A DNA stretch of 64,000 bases from positions 63,623,593 to 63,687,592 of the forward strand of contig CM037777.1 in the NCBI GenBank assembly GCA_021229015.1, written 5' to 3'. The notes beneath the pieces are model-generated. The model was not told the DNA's origin. It worked only from the letters and a program-made list of their open reading frames with translations, and did no database searches. This DNA is from Solen grandis. Lineage: Eukaryota; Mollusca; Bivalvia; Adapedonta; Solenidae. Positions 48,746 to 59,699 of the stretch are shown here, one piece after another. Position numbers and translations under genes: made by a program. Positions within the stretch are counted from its first letter, which is position 1; each line of letters begins with the position of its first letter.

Positions 48746-49982
48746 GTAATTTATTTTGTGTGTATAACCTAATCGTGTGTACGGGCTTAAAAGATCAAAA
48801 GGAAAAACGATTTTGTTGTTTATTTATATTATCAGTATCAGCCGTTAAACATGTTGAAATTGCTGATTTTAACCAATTACATTTAAATCTTAAGTACTTT
48901 CTTACTTCTTACTTACTTTCTTGAGTCTATCGATTTACATATGCTTTATAACAGGAAATGAATTTCTATAAATAAATGTGCGACCTTATCATTATGTAAT
49001 TTCAAATGTAAACTAAAATGTAAATGTAACGAACATAACGGACAGAACAGAACATATACAGAGAATATATCTTGTATCTTACACGTATGATATTTCACAA
49101 AGAGTACATGAATATAGTCACGCAAAATGAGACTGACATCTCGTATCTTAATACTCAATAGTATATCATAGATACATGTGACTGTCATTAACGTTAGACT
49201 GTCATTAACATTTAAATGGACATAAATGATAGGAAAAATGAAAAGCACCTCTGATAATACATGATATTCGTCATATTGCATTTGAAGTCCAAGTATCCCA
49301 TAGTCGTTAGACATACACCGTATATGCCTCTGTGTCAGGAATTTCACCCCCAAAAGACCTTGAGAAATGCCTAATTTACGGGAAAAATTGTATTAAGAAA
49401 ATTACAAGTTGTGGATTTCTCGTTCTATATTTAGCTCAAAACAACTTCAGCATAAAATTAACACACAAGGCTTTTTTAGAAGTCCATGGATTTTCTTCAT
49501 ATCTCTTCTTCTACTGTTTATCAAAATTTGCTCAAGCTATAGCAAAAGTTCACGAACTTCTGAAACACCCTATGTACGCCGAGACATCCGTGATTTTACT
49601 AAACAGTGTGTTTCAGAACACGTTCCGCCTATTTTTCTCATTATATTGCCCTGCATGTACAACTAAGGATTCCGGGGGATTTTCCGCATTTTTTCATTAA
49701 ACATTTCATTATGGGGGCTTAATTAAACATTAAGAGGTTTATCAAGCATCATTAGAGGCGTTGCCATTTCGAAATTTTGAAAAAATAATTATTATATTTT
49801 CCCCTTGCAAATTCAAAGCTAAAACGCACTCGGTTTTTTAATGTTAGAATGTGATCAATATTACCCAAGCAATATTGTTATTTAGACTTTATCTCTCGTT
49901 ATTTAAATAGTGCAATGTATTACAAAATAAACTGCCGTAAATAAAGTTGCTTTGACCTTAGAAACAAAGTTATATTTATTAA
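48746..49982. other. No gene recognised
   Basis: A few overlapping open frames (48946-49353 minus, 49332-49700 plus in two frames) lack domain and splice support. See the rejected list. Confidence 0.4.
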
Positions 49983-50008
49983 GTGTGTGTGTGTGTGTGT
50001 GTGTGTGT
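49983..50008. repeat. (GT)n microsatellite
   Basis: Uninterrupted GT run of about 26 bases. Confidence 0.95.
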
Positions 50009-51475
50009 TTTATACATTTGCGGTTATTTCATTGTTCACTTCAGAGTTCTAATAATACTTGTTCCAACAGAGCCGGGCAAAAAATGAAACACATGGAACG
50101 TGTGTCCCGGAAATAGAAAGATCCGTTGAAAGTAATAAGTGACAAATATAAAACTTACAGATTATCATTATAGATTCGCTCAAATCCTTCCGCCATGCTT
50201 TACTTTTCTAGAAAGAAAAATACAGAAATACAAAAAATTATCAAGAGAAAATCAAACTTGCATTTGACAACCATGCGAACTACAACTTTAAATGTGAAAT
50301 TCCCATCTTGCTAAATAAAGCTTTCATACTTTATCTTATCTTTTAAGATAAAAAATAAGTTGTTGATGTTGGTTTCGTTGTCTTCAATTTAACTTAGCAC
50401 TATTTTTCAATAGATGACTAATATGCAACGCAGAATATAATTTTATCCTTAGCTGTATCAAACCTGGCAATTATCCACCTTAATTAGTTGAAATTGATAT
50501 GTAAAGACATTTTACAGATTTGTTAATGACCGCTATCCTGTCAGAGGAGGGTCCAGATGTGAAAGGAACTTTCAGCCAATATATCACATATACAGTTACA
50601 TACATGTATATGTACATAACATGGGACATTCTGTGACATAGGCAGATCTACTTTATTAAAACGATCTTAGGATCTAACTCAAATATCTGTTCAACATTGA
50701 GTTTGAGCCAAATTATATTTGACAGATGTTCGTGATAAATAATTATTCACAAGCTTCTCTCAGACATTGTCTCAAGCGTAAATGAGAGCAAACTTTGACT
50801 TATTGTTACAGAATGTGCTTAAAGACGTCGTGAACACCGCTCAAAGATCAAACTTAATTGAGCATGATTATCATTCTTAAGTTAAAGTTTGAGTAGGAGT
50901 ACGATTTTCGATTCGAGAACTTCGGACAACAAAGCTTAGTTTCGCACCAGTTCAGTTTACTATTTTCTGTAAAGGACGGCCCTTCATGTTTGATCTTCTG
51001 CAGGCTTTCATTGTCAGAGTAAATGTATGATTTTCAAAATCAGTCACAAATCTATTGTCTTTCAGCTGCTTTTAACTGAGACAGTAACGAACCCTACATT
51101 TAGTTCTGAACTTGACTCTTGCGAACTGCTAATTCGTCGTCACACTTTTCTAGTGAAGGCCGAGAGTATCTGAATATCCGTGCTGGTCCAATTTACATCT
51201 ATAAATAGTACATTTGTATATATAAATAGTTTTATTACTTTATCAATACACATTAATACATATCACTGTTTGCTCTGATATATTGGTAAAAGAGGAGTTA
51301 GGTCAGGCCTATTAAATTAAAGTATTTTAAAGAGGTTTAATAACACGATTGCTTTTATGTCAACATATAGATAAACAATGCGCCAGCTGAACAACCTTAA
51401 TTGATGCCGAGCATGCCAAAAAAAAAAAAGCAACAAAATACGTACCATGTGTGTCTTGGTGCCACACACTGGCTC
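50009..51475. other. No gene recognised
   Basis: AT-rich sequence with no supported exon, repeat array or element end. Confidence 0.4.
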
Positions 51476-51479
51476 ATTT

Positions 51480-51840
51480 GTTTATAGCAAACTATGATGT
51501 TACCCCACCCACTCCGTTGTCATTAAAACGAAATTAAGTGAATTGGGTTTATTTTCTAGAAAGATTACATTAAGTGATTAACTACAAATAAAATACGTAC
51601 CATAAGAAATATGTTTAACTAAGCCATATATAACTACCATCCACTTGATAATTTAACTATATATACCAACCTACGATGTTACCCCGCCCATTCAGTTTTC
51701 ATTAAAACGAAAGTAGACTATGTGAACTGGTTTGAACTTGCTTTTACTCCATAAAAATACCAAAACAAAACACATTCAACTAAACCACATATAACATTAA
51801 AACGATTACAAGTGAAATACCTGCTCAAGTTAAGGTGTAT
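51480..51840 (+). repeat. Two-copy local repeat
   Basis: CTATGATGTTACCCCACCCA (51494) and CTACGATGTTACCCCGCCCA (51672) head two related segments that share CATTAAAACGAAA, TGAA(T/C)TGG(G/T)TT and AACTAA(G/A)CCA(T/C)ATATAAC. The offset is about 178 bases. Confidence 0.7.
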
Positions 51841-53436
51841 ACATATCGAAACACATATATATCCGTACATTCACTCTCAGAAAGTATTTCACTTCCGCAT
51901 TGTGAGAATCCCAGTTGCTATAAGTAGGACGGTATACACAGGTTAATCTATCTACCATATGATATGCAAACAGTACTTACGTATCTTTAAATATGTACAG
52001 TTCCTTTTTCTAAAAGCCGACCATGTTATTTTAAAATCATTTACTGTTTGATGGGCCTGCCTGTACAATTCTATGATGACGTACGCCCGATGTAAACTAA
52101 TCCGATTTCTTGGAAGTCGGAGGTTGGGGGATTTGGGGGAGAGTATTTTCAGGGTCATACACATATATTCAGCAGTGAACTTAGGTAGCCGAGCGCTAGA
52201 ATGAAAGTTAATAATTTATAAAATGAAATAACTCGACAAACAAATGCTAATAAATACTAATAAATTAAAATGTAATTTACTTCCTGATTGACGTAATAAT
52301 TTACATAGACTATTTTTAGAATATTAAGAATTCTATTTACTTCCTGTTAGTTTCAAATGTAAAACAAAATTTTGTCTTACATACCGATATATCTATAAAG
52401 TTAGTAAAATGTAATTTAATACTATTGACTTACTGGTCTCGATGTCATGATAACCGAACGCCTTCATGGTTTTAATGTTTTATTCTACATAACAACAGGT
52501 ATTCTCTAACGTGAGTAAAAATAGAGACTAACTGGTCTACAAAAATATACATAGTACAATTATAACAGTAACTCATGTGCGTGATTGAGCATATAAGCAC
52601 ACCGTTGTTGTCTCCCTTGACACAATAACAATTAAATCATTCTTTTTTTTCCCTTTATTCATTTTTTCTTATTTTTCGCTTAAGTGCGTAACAGTAATGC
52701 AGCGATAACCTGAGCTTTTAAGTTAACGGATTCTGCCGTATGGGCTATTTTTTTTTTTTTTTACTTCTATAGTGGCACCCAAAGGTGTATTTATTTGGCA
52801 TTACTCACTAGTCACCTGTACTATTTAAATAATTTAAAATGATTCTATCTAATTCCCTTGTAAAATTGTTTAGGATAGCTATACTACAAAAAAAAAACCA
52901 CACAAAAAAAAACACACACACAAAAAAAACGAGCTGATTTTTTGTGTCGGATTGTCGGATTATAGTTGTGGTATTTGTGTTTTAAAATAAATAAGATTAC
53001 ACAGTTTGTGAGAATTTATGGTAAATCCACCGAAATAAGATAAGTCTAAAAAAGTAACATTTCTGAGGAACGCCGTACGGAGTGTTCTATATACTGTGTT
53101 CAAAAATACGTTTACATTTCTTGGGAATCTCGACTAGCCTCACAACTACATTAGACGGGAGTTACAAAGTACGAAATCGATACTGTACCCCCACCCTCCC
53201 GCCTCCACACACACACACTTTTTATTAATCTTTGAGAGTTATCCAATGTATCTCTCGAGTTAATATTGTGTAACATTTTAACGAACGCTCGGAAGAAAGA
53301 CGCTGTAGTCTAGCGTGCCTTCCGTATGCCTTCCGTATATATACCGACAGCATGAGGTGCACGTGGACAGCATGGTACATGACGCTCCAAAGCCGTGTGG
53401 CAGTAATAAAGGATGCTCTTACTGAACATGGCTTTT
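51841..53436. other. No gene recognised
   Basis: AT-rich, with A-rich and CA-rich low-complexity patches near 52880-52930 and 53208-53220. No supported exon. Confidence 0.4.
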
Positions 53437-53465
53437 TTGTTTGTTTGTTTGTTTGTTTGTTTGTT
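53437..53465. repeat. (GTTT)n microsatellite
   Basis: Seven TTTG units. The minus-strand open frame starting here is a translation of the run. Confidence 0.9.
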
Positions 53466-53679
53466 ATCCCCATATTATAAGAAGTCTTAGTTTCTTTTTC
53501 AATTCGATTTTCATTCCTGCATAATATGTTGGCAAAATAACTATTCTCAGCAATTGAACATTTTTATTGATTAGTTCATTCTGCATTATTTTCCAATGCC
53601 CTAACTATTACCGTCCATGTCGAAATTAAAAACAAACACCTTTATACATGTGACAACATCGTTTTCCTTCTCCCTTTCA

Positions 53680-53681
<2 letters not shown>

Positions 53682-53714
<33 letters not shown>
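53682..53714. repeat. (GT)n microsatellite
   Basis: Uninterrupted run of about 16 GT units. Confidence 0.95.
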
Positions 53715-53716
<2 letters not shown>

Positions 53717-53829
53717 AGATTGGCTTATTTGAATTTTTTACGTCATTTTCTGCCATCTATGGCTAAATTATAAATGGATGACCAGTTAACTCTTTCCCGA
53801 GATTCTGACTGTACCGAAAGGATTAGCCA

Positions 53830-53995
53830 GCCTCCGTAGTTAACTGACAACCGCTCAGTAAAAAAGCAATGGAAGTCGAATGGTCATCAGAAAGAAATTA
53901 TAGTCATTCATCACGGAAACCGCATCCGATCCAAGTGAGGATAGAACCCACAACCCTTGGCTGCACAGCCATGCACCACCATGGCCAGTTTATTC
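53830..53995 (-). mobile_element. Probable tRNA-derived SINE relic
   Basis: Read on the minus strand, GGCCATGGTGGTGCATGGCT (A-box-like) is followed by GGGTTGTGGGTTCTATCCTC (B-box-like). A body with GATGCGGTTTCCGTGATGAA comes next. The boxes are degenerate and no target duplication is seen, so a decayed tRNA pseudogene is an alternative. Confidence 0.45.
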
Positions 53996-54734
53996 TGTGA
54001 AACCCATAGTCCCTATCCTAAGGTTGGGCACTGGGGCATGATATAACTTATATCTATTCAGATAAATCACAAAAAGTATATAATATTCCCACGATTTCGT
54101 GGGACTTTTTCTAGTGTATTTATAAAACTGCGTCTTTTTTAATTGAGGGACATGCGTGCGTCATTATCTTTTAAGTGACCGAACAAACAACCATAAATTT
54201 ATCTGTTATTTGAATATTTGTCAGTGTATCAGTAATGCTATGAAACGGTACACATTTACACAAGAGTTAAATGTAAAGTCAGTGGCGGGGTGTTTAAAAT
54301 GTCCTTGAAAATGTTATGGAATGTACTTGAACTATCGTGTAAATGATTTGGACTATAACACACGTACCAAAAAAACTGCTTATTAGCGGAAAGAGTCTCT
54401 GGCCTCTGTGTGACAGTCATGTGTTGCATACCCGCTAATTATGGAAAAATGTAATATACATAAATCTATATTCCTCTGGAATACAGCATTATTTCTATTT
54501 AGTTAACAAAAGCAGGCAGTGCCGATATTTTTCTGCCAGATTTTCCATATAAACATAATAGAGGAATAGTCGGTTTAGAATATTTGACCTTACACACTGG
54601 ACATATGAAGCATCATTTTAAAGATGTCAAAGAGACGCGCTTGAGAAAGTCAGTACATCCCAAAGTTCGTCACGTATTCGATGTGACGACTTGAGCAACA
54701 TGAATGGATGTGATACGACGACGGGGATTATGCC
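53996..54734. other. No gene recognised
   Basis: AT-rich sequence with no supported feature. Confidence 0.4.
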
Positions 54735-54875
54735 TGACTTGACTATTTGAGTTTACCGTCTCAGTCATATAGCGATGTCCAGCTAATTACAGATGGAGGA
54801 AGACCCCGAATGCACGGAGGCATCCGGGTAGAAACACCGACCTACCGCAAGCCAGCTGAAGGCTTCCTCACATGA
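54735..54875 (-). mobile_element. SINE fragment, 3' body only
   Basis: Minus-strand body of the 45020 family from GACTTGACTATTTGAGTTTA to AAGGCTTCCTCACATGA. The block CGCTTCGACAGTATT present in other copies is deleted after ACCGTC. Head absent. Confidence 0.85.
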
Positions 54876-54904
54876 TTAATTAAAATTAAAATTAAGAATA
54901 TTAT

Positions 54905-55600
54905 GAGTTTCCACTTCCCAGCTAGCTGGTTATTCGGCTGCAGCTGGGTATTCAACCTACACTTTGTTTTATATATAAATTGTAAAAATCATGAATTCAC
55001 AATACCCAGCTAGCTGGTTATTCGGCTGTAGCTGGGTATTTGCGAATATCCAATTCCCAGCTGTTTGATTATTCGGCTGTAGCTGAAAGTTCAACCTACA
55101 CTATGTATTATAATTAAATTAAAAATATTATGAATTCACAATTCCCATTTTTTGGCTGCAGCTGGGTATTCGCAAATAACAAATTCACAGCTGGCTGGTT
55201 ATTCGGCTGTAGCTGGGAATTCAACCTACAATTTGTTTTATACTTAAATTATAAAAAGAACATGGATTTACACTTCCCAGCTAGCTGGATATTCGGCTGT
55301 AGGTGGGTTTTCGCGAATAGCCAATTCCCAGCTGCCTGGTCATTCGGCTGTAGCTGGGAATTCAACCTACACTATGTATTATGATTAAATTAAAAATATT
55401 ATGAATTCCCAATTCCCAGCTAGCTGGTTATTCGGCTGTATTCCCAGCTTGCTGGTTATTCGGCTGTAGCTGGGAATTCAACCTACACTTTTAATACTTA
55501 AATTATAAAAAGTTCTGAATTCCCAGCTAGCTGGTTATTCGGCTGTTGCTGTGAATTCAACCAACACTTTGTTTTATAATTAAATTAAAATATTATGAAG
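54905..55600 (+). repeat. AGCTAGCT palindrome-bearing minisatellite
   Basis: Roughly ten copies of TTCCCAGCTAGCTGGTTATT with CGGCTGTAGCTGGG alternate with TTCAACCTACACTTTGTTTT and AT-rich spacers containing ATTATGAATTC. CCAGCTAGCTGG is a perfect palindrome and CCCAGCT pairs with AGCTGGG in every unit. The open frame at 55130-55384 is a translation of the repeat. Confidence 0.85.
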
Positions 55601-56451
55601 TCAGAACTTTTTTTTATATTTAAACAATTTGATATTAAAACGGATTTTGAAAAGCAGGCGCCCGGTGCGCTTTTCTGTTCTGTTTAATGGCCCAGGCAAG
55701 GCCTTGCATTCCTGTTGAAATAATATCCACAATGAATTATTTTTTAACCATACTCGATTCCTAACCGAGTAGATTTTTACGAGTATAGGAAAAAAAGATA
55801 TATAATACTCTGGTCACATATTCACGAAAAGACCACTACGGATGTGCTAGGATTCGTTCCGGCATCGTCCGTAACTACCCTTACTGGTCAATAGCTCTCC
55901 GTATTGTAACCGTAGTCATTCGTAGTAGTCCTTGTATATCCGTAGCGATCCTTGACAATTTTTGAACATGCACAAAAAATCGCTACGGATCAAACAACCG
56001 TAGCGTATCCTTACTAGTCCGTATTACACCGTACTGATACGTTCTGGTCCGTATGAAAACCGTATCAGTCCGTACTTATTCGTAGGTCCAAAATTGTCAA
56101 GGATTTCCACGGTTTGATACGGAGAACTACGTATTAGTGCGGTAACACTACGTATTAGCTACGGTTATTACCGGATTAATACGGATTTGTCACGGAAAGC
56201 CACGATCTTTATTCGATGTACTACGGAAAGGCAGGGATTCGCAGTGTCTTTTACGGTTTACTATGTTGCAGCAACGGTCTTTTACGGGTTACCACATTGC
56301 AACACGACACAGTACGGAATTGTACGGACCACTACTGTTTGGTAAGATAAATACAGTATACTGTACTTCCACAAGGGTATTATAAATACTCCCTCAAGAC
56401 ACAACGTATTTGCGTTTTGTCGTTGAGTGCACAATCATGAATCGTCAATAA

Positions 56452-56544
56452 ATGGTGTTTGCAATAAATTGGCTGCAATTGGATATTGATATGACACAAA
56501 ATGCCAAGGCAATGTTCGAGCTGCTTGATGACATACATGGAGGT
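56452..56544 (+). pseudogene. Possible transposase N-terminal relic
   Basis: Reads MVFAINWLQLDIDMTQNAKA then MFELLDDIHGG up to GG|GTAATA. Possibly the first exon of a Harbinger-like transposase. A matching NRRQRRW patch follows at 57083 in front of an in-frame TGA. The catalytic region is absent. Confidence 0.35.
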
Positions 56545-56689
56545 AATAATTATATTAATATCGTACTATTAGAAATAGCTTTACATTTAAGGTTACATAT
56601 TTTTTTACAACACATTGTACGATATATTATAATGTGACCTTCTATCCAAACAACGATGCTAAAGATGCAGGTAAAAAGATCAAATAATA

Positions 56690-56945
56690 CTAGTACATAA
56701 AACTGTCTCCGTTTCCTGGTGGTTCAGGCGTCCGCCAAAGGAACGGGAGGTCGAAGTTTCGAGCCCCGCCAGGAGCTTGTTCTGATATGGCTGGTTGGTG
56801 AACCGCCAGCTAGTTGAATGAATGTTTACCGATTGCCTTGTGCCTGGCATAAAGGATGGGAATCGGGAGTAAAGATGCACAGAGAATGAGGGGTCTCAAA
56901 AGCCCGGAAGACTGGCCCTTTCAATATGGGTGATGCTATAATAAA
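56690..56945 (+). mobile_element. tRNA-derived SINE, third family, nested
   Basis: TCCTGGTGGTTCAGGCGTCC (A-box-like) and GTTTCGAGCCCCGCCAGGAG (B box plus pairing acceptor-type arm) form a tRNA-like head. The body contains GGCTGGTTGGTGAACCGCCA and TTGCCTTGTGCCTGGCATAA and ends near TATAATAAACAAG. It is inserted in the CCGTA element. Confidence 0.75.
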
Positions 56946-57453
56946 CAAGCACTTTACTTTTAAAACATAAACGTTCACGATAATTAGTGTAATTGTAAGA
57001 TAAACAGCAGATTTTATTAATAGAAGAAAACATTATTGATCAATATTTTACATTAATGATTATATATGAATACTTATTCAGGTAATAGAAGACAGAGGAG
57101 ATGGTGAACTAGATAATGCTAAATCGTGGTAGGTCCGTATCGATCAGTTGCGATTCGTACTACCCCGTATCGGAATGTTCGTATACTTAAACCGTAGCAA
57201 ACTGTAGTGTATCCGTAGTACAATCGCACCGATTCGTGTCGTTCCGTGTGAAACCGTGTCGAACCGTAACAATCCGTATCTCTCCCGGGGCTTTTACCTA
57301 CATTTTGGCGGTAGATCCGTCGAACTCCCTTCTCACACCGTTGTGCATCCGTATTGGAACCGTAGCGGACTACGGAATTTGACATTTCCGAAGCCATCCG
57401 TAAGCGATTAGACCGTAGCTCTTCCGTGGCGGTTCTCCGTGAATATGTGACCA

Positions 57454-58330
57454 CGCCATTAACTTGATAAAACCGATGTCGGAAGTGAAGTTCATCAAGT
57501 ACATGCATAATCTTTAACTTAAATTAAAATAGTAGAAAAATGAAAACATAAACAACGAGCTATATCTGGACCTTTCTAATCTTATTGCATATATGTTTTC
57601 TAAATACATATGCATATTTATTGCGCCATTAAAATCCAGTTTAGTTTGTTTGAAGTTCTTTTTTTGTCGATAATTTAAAGTCTGGCGTCGGGTATAAAAT
57701 ATATGTGTTCCATGATTGGCAAATATATCTTGAAGTACTACTGTTAATTACATGTACGGTGAGAATAGATTTCTGTCTTTTTCGAATGACTGCAGGTGAT
57801 ATTTTACTTGTATGATGCATGTTTGTATGATGTTAACGTGGATGAGACTTTAATGAAAATATATATGTACATTTGTGTTTATTACTATTAATGAAATAAA
57901 ACATTAGTGATTAAGTCGATATAAAATCTCCCATTGAGGGTACTCTCCACCGACACAGCAGAAGCTCAAATTGTTTTGAAGAAAATATCTCCTTTATATA
58001 GCGGACTTGATTTAATATCTCCGATAATCTTATTATGATAATTATAAATTATTCAAAGATACAAAGATACAGATGCGCGGCCAATATGTATTGTAAATAT
58101 AGCTCCCGGTATCCCGGGCTGTATGTAAAACATAGGGGAAAACACCTTAATCTTAAGTGGCAATAAAATTATGAATTGTGAATTTTATAATTAAATGAAT
58201 AATAACAAATAGGAATCGTGTCCGCGGCCCTTTAATTCGTTGTCACACATAGAGTATTGACAAACGACATCAATTATTTGATTGTTTGATAGTGTATTAT
58301 TTTAAAACAAATTAGATATAAAACTAAATA
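57454..58330. other. No gene recognised
   Basis: AT-rich sequence with no supported feature. Confidence 0.4.
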
Positions 58331-58379
58331 GATGTTAATAAAGTATCTGATTTTTCTGATCTATTTTTTTCTTCTGTGT

Positions 58380-58985
58380 ACATATCGTCCCCGTTTTCTC
58401 TATGTGTTACATATCGACCGCGTTTTCTCTATATGTTACATATCGACCGCGTTTTCTCTATATGTTACATATCGACCGCGTTTTCTCTATATGTTACATA
58501 CTCGTATCGTCCGCGTTTTCTTCAGATTTCATTATAGTGTCTGCTTTAGACTTTTGTAAATAAATAAATAGATAAACTTTAAGTTCATAATAAAGTGTCT
58601 GGTTTTTTAATCCTTTATATACCGTCTGCTTTTTCTCCTGTGTTCATACCGTTCGCGCTTTCTCTATATATCACATATTGTCCGCCTTTTTCTTCTTTGT
58701 TCATATCTTCTGCGTTTTCATAATAAGTTTGGTTTCAGATAGTGTCTAATTTTGATTTTTTTTAGTAAATATAGATAAGTATCTAACTAGATATTAATAA
58801 TAGAGTTTATTATTTATTTGTATATCGTCCACATTTCTATAATGTTGCGTATCGTCCGCGTTTTGTTCTATATTCACATCGCCCGCGTTTTGTTCTAATG
58901 TTTAATATCGTCCGCGTTTTCATCTATATTACATATCGTCCGCGTTTTCTCAATATGTTTCATATCGTTCGCGTTTTCTTTTATG
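58380..58985 (+). repeat. CGTCCGCGTTTTC minisatellite
   Basis: A near-perfect 30-base unit (ACATATCGACCGCGTTTTCT plus CTATATGTT) repeats about four times at 58385-58510. Degenerate copies of ATATCGTCCGCGTTTTC then recur irregularly to 58985, about 15 in all. The CG-rich core is preserved against an AT-rich background. Confidence 0.82.
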
Positions 58986-59019
58986 TTTGATTAACTATGG
59001 AACGCCAAGACTGTCTTAT

Positions 59020-59365
59020 GATGTGCACCTGTCTTTATGTTTGGTACATATGCCTTTATGTGCAGTGGTTAACACATATATGCAGTGGTAAAACCGTTAT
59101 GTTCAGTAGATATGTATTTATGTGCTGTTCACTTGCCATTATCTGCGGTACATCTGACTTTATAAGCAGTGCAGATGGCCTTTTTGGTTTGGTTAAAACT
59201 ATTATATGCAGTTCGTCCTTTAATATATGCAGTTGAAAAGTATTAATGTGCAGTGATTTCAACTTTAAACTCAGTGGTAAAAAGCGCTTTTTGTTCTGTT
59301 GATTTTGTATTATTTTCAGTTCACATGACTTTATATGCAGTGTTTATTGCATTATGTTCAGTGAT
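59020..59365 (+). repeat. TTTATGTGCAGTG minisatellite
   Basis: Degenerate units such as TTTATGTGCAGTGG, ATATATGCAGTGG, TTTATGTGCTGTTCAC, TTATATGCAGTTCG and TTTATATGCAGTG recur about a dozen times at 20-40 base spacing, starting immediately after the previous array. Confidence 0.7.
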
Positions 59366-59482
59366 TTCTACATTATGATGATGTGGTTAAAATGCTTACG
59401 GAATATTCCGAAGATGTCCGTTGTTAACCGAATGCGGATCAATTATACGAGTATAGTTTCCAGTTACGCCGTCTCGTAAAAC

Positions 59483-59674
59483 ATGTCGTCTAATAACATT
59501 AAACGTGCACTTGAAGAACTGGGAATTCCAGCGCTTAATCAGAATTTTAAGGACGAACATATAGATGACAGTGTGTTCAATAGTTTAACTGATGAACAGT
59601 TAATGCGTTTGGGGATACTGACGATCGGAGAAAGAACAATGCGCGAACCAGTGAATAAAACAACTATAGCTTAA
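59483..59674 (+). CDS. SAM-domain-like small ORF
   Basis: The 63-codon frame begins MSSNNIKRALEELGIPALNQ and contains DEQLMRLGILTIGERTM. The pattern (LGI..L...F.....ID..VF..LTDEQLMRLGI.TIG.R) resembles a sterile alpha motif, a helical protein-interaction fold of about 65 residues. ATG at 59483 is the first in frame and the stop at 59672-59674 follows the domain directly. It may be the truncated N-terminus of a transposon or host protein. No splice donor was recognised. It is AT-richer than the adjacent gypsy remnant, so probably a separate origin. Confidence 0.5.
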   Translation: MSSNNIKRALEELGIPALNQNFKDEHIDDSVFNSLTDEQLMRLGILTIGERTMREPVNKTTIA

Positions 59675-59699
59675 TTGGTCCTAAGCTAAGGGGTTATTA

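Larger units (their letters stand above)
55811..57453. mobile_element. TIR element saturated with CCGTA/TACGG motifs
   Basis: TGGTCACATATTCACG at 55811-55826 matches the reverse complement of 57438-57453 (CGTGAATATGTGACCA) perfectly, and similarity extends over about 33 bases. Inside each end are dense arrays of CCGTA or TACGG (left 55840-56340, right 57120-57430). A middle segment contains two peptide relics and a nested SINE. The relics AMFELLDDIHGG (56500-56541) and NRRQRRW (57083-57103) resemble, in order, the N-terminal part of PIF/Harbinger transposases of molluscs. That link is from memory and tentative. No 3-bp target duplication was recognised. Confidence 0.7.

Noticed and set aside
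49332..49700. Overlapping 122- and 85-codon frames, one with a signal-anchor-like stretch
   Set aside because: Two frames are open over the same DNA, with no recognised domain, no splice sites in phase and no partner exon. Chance cannot be excluded.
55130..55384. 84-codon frame rich in FGCSW motifs
   Set aside because: It is a translation of the AGCTAGCT minisatellite, with the period not held as a multiple of three across the array.
57119..57508. 129-codon minus-strand frame
   Set aside because: It translates the CCGTA-rich subterminal array (repeated YG and VR motifs) and crosses the TIR.
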